NCBI GenBank assembly: GCA_947396885.1
Contig: OX377206.1
Span: forward strand, 87,913,960-87,977,959
Direction: 5' to 3'
DNA from: Heligmosomoides polygyrus polygyrus
Lineage: Eukaryota; Nematoda; Chromadorea; Rhabditida; Heligmosomidae
Length of the DNA stretch: 64,000 bases
Numbering within the stretch: the stretch's first letter is position 1; every line of letters begins with the position of its first letter. This document shows, piece by piece, positions 22,858 through 34,800 of this stretch. The position numbers and the translations under genes were made by a program. The notes below the pieces were generated by a model that was not told the origin of the DNA, did not search any database, and worked only from the letters and a program-made list of their open reading frames with translations.

Positions 22858-25800
22858 GTGAGTGAATATGTTGTAGAAGTGACGGTGTCCTCTGTGGATT
22901 TCTCGTTCTGTCGGAAGTGTGACCTAGTTTTTGAAGTGCGACAGGTCCTTGTGACGCCTTGCCACTCGTTCACCGTCATCATTTAGGTAAATGACAAGAA
23001 CTACAGATTACCGCTGCAGTCGACCGTCGACACGTTGGTTGGCGAACAGTTCACCGTCATTCATCGAGACCACAGACGTGGAGGTATCATCATCCTCCAA
23101 CTATGTGGTGGAGACACTGTGGCTCCTGACCAGTGCAGCGCGCAGATCCCCAGAATCGTTCCGTCTGTCTGTTGCAGGACGCTTGATCGTGAATCCGAAA
23201 GTCTCGAACTGCCACTACCGATTCTTCTCGAATGACACACAAGGAGCGATCAGCAACTGCGATGGGCGTATCGTGAGTTCGGTTGTTCTCGGTCGACCAA
23301 CGATGCTACGACGACGATTCCGTGCAGACGCCGCGTACTCTAGTGAAACCGACACCGAGTAGTTCTTTAAGCCAATCTGCCAGACGGAAAAATGCCCACT
23401 TGGTTACACCGCTGCACATGCATACGTACACCATAGAGGGAAAACGCATGGTTCTTCGTCGCTAATGTGAACGGGTCCTTGGCGAGGAAACACCGTAGTC
23501 ACTCACCACCGGACACTCTTCTTGAGACCACTTCGTTACCAGTCATCCTGGTTTTGAGTCCATGTCGTGAATGTGAGCAGCATTGGAATGTGGGAGCACA
23601 CCAGCCAATCGGGCCGAGTCGAACGAGAGTACTATTCAGGGAAATCATATGCGGTCGGTACCCTGGTTGGCTAGCGTGGGTTTAGCCGGTGTTCGGTTTG
23701 GTTATGATAGTCTGACACACTTTTACCTTCGCGACGTGGACCTGTTTTTGGCATAATGAGCTTCGCAGATTCAAAACGACAGATCCTTGAGGAGATACAC
23801 CGTAACCAGCCCCAACCCAACACTCATGGGTCCACGTCGTTACCTCGTTTAATGTTTTTGGGCCGTGTCGCGAATGTGAGCAGCATTGGGATGTGGGAGG
23901 ACACCAGCCAATCAGGACAAATCGAATGGGAGAACTATTTACAGAGGGCGTGTGCGCTGGGTGCTCCTTTTGGCTAGCGTGGGTTTACTGTGTTCTGCTT
24001 GGTTATGATTGTCTGACACGGTCTTATCTTCATGACATGGATCTGATTCTAAAATTGTGAGTTTCGCAGATTCAAAAATGCGGATCCTTGGGCAAAACTA
24101 CCGGAGCCAGTCCCATTCCAACACTCTTGGGCTAACTTCGTTACCTCTCTTAAGATTTGGTCCATGTCGTGAAAGGGAGCAGAATTGAAACACCAGCTGC
24201 ACAATAGGCGTGCCATTCAATGAGGTCATGCGCGGTCGGCGCCCTGATTGGCTGGTCTGTATTCCGAAGGTGAGAATACTGTTTGGTTATGAAGGGCTGC
24301 GACGCTCCCGCCTCACAATGCTGCCCACTTTTGCGACATGGACTTGTTGTTGTGATGGCGAGCTTCGCAGATTCAAAACCCTTCGACATGACAATAATCA
24401 AACAGTATTCTCACCTACCTACAGGACAGAAAATTAGAGTGCGGATCGCGCACGCCCTCTTTGAATGACACGCTTATTGGTACGGCCAGATTGGCTGTAG
24501 TGCTCCCACCTCCAAGTGCTGCTCACATTCACGACATGGGCCGAATAACATCGTGAGTGGTAACGAGTGTTAAAGGGATGGGGAGGGGGAAAGGCTCCAG
24601 GCCAGTGAAGCCACATCGAGTGAGCCGCCAAAAGGGTAGTATAGGAAGTATCCTCAATTAATGGGGCGTATGCGATCAGTTCTCATTGGCTATTTGTCCG
24701 TGTAGGCCACATTAACGACTTGTACGAAACTATATACATAGAGGAGTGGGATTTTTTATGCCTAACTGGAATTGATTAATTAAAAACCAAACTGTAGATA
24801 AATACGAAATCGCGAAGCAAATCTAGATCAAATGAAAGTATGATGCTATTGATGGGATCATAATTATGAAATGGAGAACATATGCGAATAAGACTGACAT
24901 AAGAGTGTCTCTTTTTGACGATTGTTTTTGAACGAATACATTTTAATTCAAAGAAGAACTTTTAATGTGCGAGCTTTTCCCTTCTCCCTTGCGAATCAAT
25001 TTGAAAATAATATAAACGTTTGTTAGACACGACCTGTGACGTTTCAGTGTACAAGTAAGCCTCCCTTCGTTGACTAGCCTCTTCAAGTCTCTGATGATCC
25101 CTATAAAATGTCAATTAGATTATAATTTTTGGAAATAAATAAATAGGTAAGTGTTATTTTGGTGGAAAGTCCTTCCGAATGCAATTTATTTGTCTGATTT
25201 TTTCTAGTTTTCGATGCTAAGGCCTATTTTGACTTTAAGAGCAGGCATTGGGCGCGTGGAGCGCAGTCGGAGGAGGCGCCGGCTGTCGTCTGCACCCGAT
25301 ACCAGGTTCCTGGTTCGGATTGCCCGCCCAGGCCAACCAAGCCTTCCATCCCTCCGGGGTCGGTGTGTCGGTGAATTGATACCAGACTTGTCTGGGAAGG
25401 ATAAAGCACTGACTTGTACATCGGCTGGCCACCGCAAGTCATTGTATGGCCAAATACGCATTCAACTCGCCTCCACGACATCCAATAGAAGTAGAATGCG
25501 TGGCGCATCCCAAAAAGGATTGAATAACGCCGCCCTTTATCCTTTATCCTTATAAGGGCAAGCATTGCAAAGCCGCTGTTTTACTCATATCCTAATAGCA
25601 TACGAATTTTTTGAGTTCATTTTTTTCTTTTTTGCCGGGGTAACTTTAGCTTTTGAATTGTACGGAACGTAGGGCGGGCTGCTTTTTTCCCGAAGCAGAT
25701 CGAAAATATGTGCGCAATGGATATTATTCAGAGAGGAACTATCATTGACGGTGATGGTATTCACATCATTCAACCGTTCCCTGACAGACACGCTCATCGG

Positions 25801-28800
25801 ACAAAAAGGACCGTCACAAACGGTATGAAGGATACGGATGACCAGTCGTCCTATATCAGGTTAACAGTAACGCTTCGATTCTAGGGAACGGCGTTCATGT
25901 CATGTTCAAACGAGAAGCAATTATCGCCGACGTTGACTTTTGTGGACTGGACAACGTCGTCACCGAAGAGCAGCTGAACGAGGACGAGTCGGCTATTTTC
26001 GAAGATGTCTTCGTCACCGGACAACGTCTGCAACAAATGAGCGATCTCGTGGTAAGCGCGCCGGGTTCTGACTACGAGTATGTTCAGTAGTTCTTCATGC
26101 TACTGAAGATGAAGTTCGAATAGCAGGAAGAGAAGACGTGCGAAGGGCTGTGAAATGATCTTTTTGCAAGGCACTCTCCTATATATAGAGGAACTAATCC
26201 ACCAGTTTCCTCTCTCCCTCTCCCTCTCTCTCTGTTGATCCGCGCAGAATTAATTGACGCTCCAAGGTTTCCGCAAAATCAGTCGATATTTTCCATCTGC
26301 TCAGCGGTAACAGTGCGAGATGGTTCAATGGAATATGATGAAGAATGGAAAGAAAACTGAAGAACATGAAAATTATGGATTTTTGTACAGAGGCGATCCT
26401 CTGGATGGAAATTTAGAATTTGGAATTTGATTTCGAACTTTAAAGTTGGGAAGAAAAAATGTTTCGCATTTTTCGAATGTACTCAAGTTCAGATATTCAA
26501 AAAATTTAGTTTTTGGAATCCGAAATTGAGTATCTGGAACGAAAAACTACAGTTTTCGAATACATTCAAATTCGAATATTCAAAGCCATTCGAAAATTTG
26601 AATATTGTAGGCATTCGAAACCATTCGAATATTCGAAAAACTTTCGAGAGCATATTGATGATGGATATGCTTTAAAAAACGTTAACAGTATCGAATACTT
26701 TTATCGATTCTCGTAAGAATGGTTTGAAGATGGTAACTCGTAGACATGTTCTTGATAAACACCCTAATTAACATGGAAATGGTATCGACTAGACAAAAGT
26801 GCGCAAGACTGGTCACATCTATTTTTGGCAGATTGCCGTGTCGCATAGCAGCCTAACAGTTTCCCAAAAGGCTCTTCTGGGAAGCTGTACATTGAATATA
26901 TCATCACATTTGAGGATAGGAGTGATTCCCACTTCTATCTTGTTGATACAATCGCTCAACAACTATCGATTGATTTTATCGATTTTTAATTTTGGGTAGA
27001 GATCGATAAAATCAACCAGTGGTGGCTTACATCCTTTTTGTATGCGTATCCAATGGTCATTGTTATTTACATGATTTACACCTTAGTTAACTCTTTTATG
27101 TACAGTAGAAAGAAAAACCACGATAAAAGATGCTCTCCTCCTCCTCATGACTTCTAAAAAAATTAAGATCAAACACAGAGGTGCCAAGAACCAAGCATAC
27201 TTCCGAAGGAAAGAATGCCGAGAAGTTTTGTTGCAGGTTGAGCTGGCTGTTTTCGTCGACGAAACACTTTGGAGGCACTTCAGCAGCAAATATGGAGGAC
27301 AAGCGCACAACAAGCTTCAGGACTACATGCTGACGCTTCTGAACAACATCCAGATCATGTACTATCAACCGTCGGCGTCACCACCGCTGACATTCAGAGT
27401 GATTCGATACGAAGTGCTCACTACTCAACCGGCAAGTTTTTGGACAGACGATCCCCTAGAAACCGGCAGAGTTTGAGGAGTTCGGCTTTCCAGAACTCCA
27501 TTGCCGGAAGTTCCCACAACCACGGCAATGCTCAGATGTACCTGGATCGCTTCTGCCGGTACCAGCGAAATCTGGGAATTCGAGACTGGGATCACGCCAT
27601 CATGCTCACAGGGTAGGTTTTCTCGGGTTCTTTTTGTTACGTCCTGCTTCTTCCTAGACTTCTGCTGAAGGAAAACCGTAGATACGACATTTAGATACGA
27701 CATTCATCGTGGTGCAGGATCGCGTTCGATTTCTGGAATAGCACGTCTAGATGGAATGTGCGATCCGTGGAACACTTGTACGCTAGCTGAAGGGCTCGAC
27801 TTCACCTCAGCTTTTATCGGCACCCACGAACTTGGTCATAGGTCAGCTCTATCAGATCAGTTTCGTTCGCTCCGAACTCAAACTGGCTTCACACCAACTT
27901 CAGTGGAATATTTCGCTGCCAGTCCGCCAGCTATTTTTGGTCAAACGCCTTGTTCAAAAATATGGCGAGAACCTTCCTCTTTTGGAACGTAGCCAACGAG
28001 GAAAGACTAAATGTGGCAAAGTGGCCCTCTGCTGTGATCCGAACTCCGTCAAAATCTCTCGATAGAGCGTCAATTTTAGGAGAAGGTCACTGGCTAACTC
28101 TCGCTAAGTTCAGAATAAGGCGACTCTTACAATAGAGTTTGAAACGCGAATCTCTACTAGATTGGGGTGGGGGGCACTCCACCCTGTCTGTTGCACAACG
28201 GCGGCAAAATTGGAAGCGAACTATTTTACATCGACGACACGCTACACTAGAAGACTTGTCCCTGTAACTTTTTAGACTGAATAGGTCACACTGTTCGTTT
28301 TTCCTCCGCTTTTGTAGTGGTGCTCCCCTCCGACTAGGATAGATTCTGGAACTCTTACACGCTGCTAGTATAGGGCAACACAAAAACGGGCAGGTACGGC
28401 AAACTTCAAAGGGGTAAGGACAACTTCTCAGCAGCTAGCGTGACCCACTGTAAATCACATGACTTGCGGCTAATTTGAGGGCTCCTCAGTGCGCTGTCTC
28501 TCTTATTTCTTTCTTTTCTTTGTTTTTTTTTAAACGTAAGACTTAGAAAAAGTCACCCCAAATGTGTACAGATGTACAGTTGTATAGTAGACACATGTGA
28601 AGTTCCATTTCCTCCTACAGCATCATCACGACTCTCAAAGGATGCTTCATCCCACTCACCTCTCCATTGAGAATGTAGTTTTTTTAAAACTTACAGTCAG
28701 GTAGTCTTCCGACGCTCAGCGTTGCAAGTCAGCGGCTCCGAACTTTTTATATTGCTCTTCCAAAGCTTCACTTTTTGCACCACATGATCTTATGCTGTAT

Positions 28801-31800
28801 TTTTTCTATACTTTCCGGGCAGAGCTCACTTCGCGATCAGGTGGTGGAGTTACACCCGCTCCCCGACGGCGGCCAATCCCTGTATTCCTTCCTTTGCCCT
28901 TCTTCATGCTAATGCGAATAGCATCATACCGATGTTCGCGAATGGAGGGGGGGGGGGGGGGAGGGGGTGAGGCGTTGAGCTTTGCCTGGAAAGCACCTTC
29001 TTTCATTGTTGTTTTCATTTAAACGACTCCAATTCCTGGTGTAGAACTAGTCTGTAAGAGGTGTGGCGCTTATGTATGCACATATGGGTGTCAAGAATTT
29101 CGCCCACTGTTGACCGGCTTTCCTCCGCCGGTTTACCGCCGATTCTCCGAGTTTTTTCGCACAAGATATAGACGTTCATTGCATGATCTTTTTACTCAGC
29201 CCAGTCAATGTGCAAGCTCATTACTTGCATATCATGACTACTTCTTCTCGCCAACCTAGGTGTAAAGAATGATGTGGCACCTTTCGATTTTGCATCAGAA
29301 GGTTCTTGACTACTCTAGGTCATTGTAATAAAGGATAAGAGGATAAAGGACGGCACTACTCAATCCCTTCCGGGATGCGCCATGCATTCTATTTCTACCA
29401 GATGTCGTGGAGGCGATTTGAATGCGTATTTGGCCATACAGTGACTTGCGATGGCTGGACGATGAACAATTCAGCGCTTTGTCCCTTCCAGGCAACTCTA
29501 GTACCAATTCACCTCGGAGGGATGAAATGCTTGGTTGGCCTGGGCGGGAAACCCGAACCAGGGACTTGGTATCGGGTGCACGCGACAGCCGGCATCTCCT
29601 CCTGCTGCGCTTCACGCGCCCAGGTCATTATTGAATAGATCAAACAAGATTTATGCACTTGTCGTACTTTAACACCTTCAATTTTCCCCTACTGCTAGCT
29701 AAATTGCCTCGGAGTGACACCAGTGGTCGCGTCGCGGCGGCCTACGGCGTCGCTATAAATCATCATCACCGCAATTTCATCTGCAGTTGACCACTAGTTT
29801 TTCTCAGTTGTCAGTAAGTCGTACTCGCCACATAGATGTTCCATTGTCCAGTGCTTCTAGATTAAGCAACGCAAAGTGCGAAATTTGCGAAGATCATTTG
29901 CATTAAGGGTAGATAACGAAGGTCAGACGTCAATCCGGTTTGATACAGGAGACGTTCCTACGTTTAGTCAGCGCCGTTGAATCGTCCGCGTCATGTCGGG
30001 CTTCGTGTTGTTGCCGGTGGGGTGGCCCGCAATCAGTTGTTCAACCACTCCTGTTTCTTCGAGAAGTGCTCAAGGGCAACGGCCGGCCGTTCACGCACGC
30101 GCCACATGTATCCACCGCAAGTTTTTCCGACCAGTGATTCACCTGGGGCCAATGATACCTATCGGACCCGAAGCAGAAGGATAAAGGTCGGCTCTGACTA
30201 ATCCCTTTGTGTCCACGTATTCTACTTCTACTGTAGGGATTTTGAGTGCGACCTGTAGTGGCCAGTCGATGAACAACTATTGGTTTTTGTGGTCAGTCGG
30301 TTGGAGCAGTCTTCGCCGTCTGACGCAGTTTGAAGTCCTTGCTTCCGATTTCCCGCCCAGGCAAGTGAAGCCTTTAGTCGCTCTGGGGGCTGGTTGAATT
30401 AGTACCAGACTTATCTGGGATGGATGCACCACTGACTTCTCACCATCAGCTGGCCACCGCAAAGTCATTATATAGGCCTAATATGCAGTCAAACCCATGA
30501 CATCCCGCAGAAGTAGAATGCGTAGTGCTTCCCAAAGGAGTCTGATTAACGCCGTCCTCTGTTGTTCCTTATCCTTTCCAGATAATATCAAACGTATGAA
30601 ACAAGGTAGAAATTTAAAGAAATATGGAGAGTTAATTTTTTATTATTTAACAAGAAATTTTTACAAGTCTGTGCACTGGTTTACCGACACTGGAAGGATG
30701 TATGGCTTGGTTGGCCTGGGCGGGAAACGAACCATCGATCGATCCATCCGTACAGTAGTATGCGGCCTGTCTGGCTTGGGCCAATGGAGGGGCTTCCTTG
30801 GCCGAGGGTGGCCTAGGGTGCACTAGGCCCGATTTCGTGTGGCGCATGTGGAATCGTTTCGCGCTTTGGCATATCAAGCTTTATATCGCCAAAAAAAATG
30901 GTGGATAAAGATCTGCGCTAATCAGTTCCTCTTGGGATGCGCCACGCATTCTGCTTCTATGGTATAGCGTGAAGGCAGGTTGAATGCGTATTTGGTCTAT
31001 AGAATAACTTGTGGTGGCCAGCCGATGGATAAGTCAAAGCTTCATCCTACCTATCCTTACGAGTCATGTATGTGCCATTTCACCGACCCTGGAAGGATGG
31101 AAGGTTTGGCTGCCTTGGGCGTGAAGTCCGAACCAAACACTGTGCATCAGAGTGCACGCGACAGCCGGCGCATCTTCCGACTATTCTACGACGTGCTCAT
31201 GACAAAACTGCTATAAGACCTGTCTAGGAAGGTCAGAAGACAGTTTCTCCTAAAACAACTTATCGTTGTAAGCCGACTACGCTCTAGCTAAACCGCCAAC
31301 AAGGTATCCTCCCACAGAGCTGCGTGGGATGCGTGGCGCATCACAGAAGAGGTTGATTGACAGCCGCTTTTCCCTTCCAACCTTCAAATCGAAATTCGCC
31401 GTCATCAACCACTGAGATGACTGCTAATTTTTGCTGATTTTGCAGAGCCGCCGAGTTTTCAGCGCAGATCGAAATACCTCAGGTTGGTAGGCGGGCGGGC
31501 GGGCGGTCAGCCGCCCGGCCGCTCGGTCGGTCGGTCGGTCGGTTTGCAAATTTCGGAACGGTTTCAAAACCTGCTAACAGAACGCGCGGGATGATCGATC
31601 TGATAAAAGAGCGGCTCTTTTTTCCCCGACAATCTTCGACCATCTATCAAAAACAGAAATCGCTCACTAGCATAGCAAATCCGCAATCAACCGCTGATTG
31701 ACAATCGGGGTCAGCCATAGTTGCTCGTAGCCGCAGTTTGTGGCGTAATGTATAGCTGGTGAGAAAATGTGTTGTAATACTAATAAAGTATTAATTCGCC

Positions 31801-34800
31801 ATGATGGGAACGGGAAATCCAAGGGCTCAAGCCAAAAGTGAAAATGGTATATTATAGCCAAGCATTTTTCTAATACAACACTTTGTTGCGAAGGGCGAAG
31901 GTATAAAAATAAAGCTATCTTATTATGCTATTTTCTAAAATAAACGATAAAATAGAAACCTTGTCGCTGATCAGCTTTTTTTGGGATGCGCCAGGAATTT
32001 TCTTCAACGGGACATCGAGGAGGGGGAGGGCAATTTCAATGCGGACTTAAGGATAAGGATATAGCACGGCGTTACTCAATCCCTTTTGGGATGCGTCTCG
32101 CATTCTACTTCTACGGGATGAAGGCAAATTGAATGCGTATTTGGCCAAATGGATGCGTGGAGCGCAGTCGGAGGAGGCGCCGGCTGTCGCCTGCACCCGA
32201 TACCCCGATACCAGGTTCCTGGTTCGGATTTCCCGCCCAGGCCAGCCAAGCCTTCCATCCCTCACGGGTCGGTGAATTGGTACCAGACTTGTCTGGGAAG
32301 GATAAAGCACTGACTTGTACATCGGCTGGCCACCACAAGTCATTGTATGGCCAAATACGCATTCAACACGCCTCCACGACATCTCATAGAATTAGAATGC
32401 GTGGCGCATCCCATAGAGGATTGAATAACACCGTCCTTTATCCTTTTTATCCTTTATTTGGCTAAACATTAACTTGGGGTGTCCAGCTGATGAACAAGCC
32501 AGCGCTTTATCCTTCCCAGAAAAGTCTGTTACCAACTGACCCCGGAGAGATGGAAGGCTTGGCTGGCCTGGGCTGGAAATTCGAACCAGAAACCTGGTAT
32601 CGGGTGCTCGCGACAGCCAGCATCTCCTCCGACTGCGTCATCATGCGCCCGTAATTCAATATACCGATATCATATCCCATTTGCTTAAGATTCAGCCTAA
32701 TAAATCAATTCACTTTCCAATAGGACAACCTTTTAAATTCATGGAGCCATGGTGGAGTCGCCGAAGAAGGCGCCATCTGTTGCCTGCACTCGGTATTGAG
32801 ATTCGTCGTTCGGCTCCTGCCGAAGGCTACGAAAACTTTCAGCCCTCCAGGGTTGCCAAATTGGTACCATTCTTCTCTGGAAAGAATAAACAGTGAATAG
32901 GTTACCGGCTAGCCACCGCAAGTCACTGTAAATCAAATACACCTTCGAATTGCTGCCACGATATTCTGTAGAAGTATAATGCGTGGCTTATTCCACAAAG
33001 GGATTGCATTGTACTGAATTGTATTTATTGACGTGGACAAAGCCTACGTGGATTAATTAACACTGACTCTTACCCTTTTATCTTTTAGGATGGTCTAACA
33101 AACGTCAGCCTTAGGGTAAGCATTTTCAGTAGATCAAATGAGCCGATTTTTCAACAAAAATGCCAATTTTTGATCGTTAGCGTAACTATTAAAAGTTAGA
33201 ATATATAGCTGCAACAGCTGCTCGAATAAGCGTTCTTGAAGTAGTGTCAACCGAAATAAACTAGTAATTCTCGGCTTTGATCCCTTCTTCTTCAGGATGC
33301 GCCATACATTCCACTTCGTACAAGACGTTGTGGGGCCAATTCAATATGTATTTAGCCTATGTAATAACTGATGGATAACAAATTGGTCCGCTGTGCTTCC
33401 TATCCGTAATTCTTTGTACCAAAACATTCTCGTGGAATGAGGCGAGCGCGAACCCGAGCGAAAATCAATCCGAGCTGCAGACGAGAACCGGAGCGTTCTC
33501 CGACTACACCGAACGAAGGTGTGGTGTATTTCAAAACACAGCTGCGTACCACTTGAATTTCTGCGTCGAGGGACTTCTGAAGAGAACCTCTTCGGCAACA
33601 TTTCTGTTCCTTCTTCACAGAACAAGTAGAAGGCGAAGATAGGCACCAGTCTTTTGAGTGCACAAATTCCGAACTGCATGTGCATTGCTGCGTGTCCAGT
33701 CACGGGACAACTTCCTGCCACTATATCAATTTCAGCTTTTTCGGGGGAAAAATTTGTGCAATTCCGCCGGTGCTGAGATCGCGATGTTTGATTCGAACTC
33801 TCGAACGCGCCGAAAAATGATTTCTATTGCTGAGAATGAGTTACCAAGTCACGAGCGTCATGTTCTAAGTAGGGTTTCACTCTCAAGGAGGAGGGCGGTC
33901 GTGTTCGATGTCCCAGCCAGCAGCTTCATGTTAGTGTTTACTACGTCCTTATTACTCATCTTCACACGTTTTCCCGTCGTTTTTCATACGATTCTCTCTT
34001 TTTCTTCGTGCTTCTCTGCCTAATGTGTACTCATTCCATTCTGGCCAACTACAGCACAAAAGGCAAAGGAATTGGTATTCGCGTTCGTCAAGCTCGCATC
34101 CCAGTACCTTCGTTCCGTATCGCTGCATTAGATCATCTACCATGTTTCGACTGACTTCTAGAAATCTGTCTGAGCTGGCGAAAGGCTGGAAGCCCTAGAT
34201 TCCTAAAAAAACTATTGAAGATCGGCTTTATTAGGTTACTTCCTTTGTTAGGCTAAGAAGAAGAAGAAGTAGTAGAAGGCATCTCTGTTTAAACCAGATT
34301 TTGTGAAATTCAAGCAGCATCTTGCTTCCACTAACAGCTTGAAACACATTGATTGCATATTTAATCCCATCCCACGAGGTTTTGGTTAAAAATCAAGTTA
34401 TTAGAGAGAGAGAGAGAGTGGTTAAAAATTAAAGATTTATTAGAGAGTCAGGGCTTTACGCTGGAAATTGCCCGCTCGCCTACCACGGAGACTTCCATGC
34501 CACAAAAAAAATCTTGCAGTTTTTCGCTGGTGAAATATTTCTGGTCTAGAAACTAAAATTTTCTGGGGCATACGGGCTCGATATGAAGACTCCAATGGAG
34601 GAGAAAAATCCGACAAGATAATGCGATAATGAATGAAGGGAAGCTTGAAATCCAGTCTCCCGCGATCATCGGCGAAAGCGAACTTGAATTTCGTTTCGCA
34701 AAAACACATAAGGCTTCTCCCATACCTTGAAGCATTTTGCAAAAATATATTAAGTAAACTGGTCAATCTGTAGGAGGATGGTTTAACATATTTACAAAAC

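Noticed and set aside
22770..22861. ATG at 22770 as the ADAMTS start codon with a hydrophobic run ([10 protein letters not shown])
   Set aside because: That frame reaches a stop at the donor and cannot join exon 2; the frame that joins all later exons is a different one and lacks this Met.
27842..28135. Open frames right after the HELGH exon as coding read-through
   Set aside because: The conserved VGMRHD continuation is at 37702 with a matching phase; the read-through sequence lacks the third zinc His.
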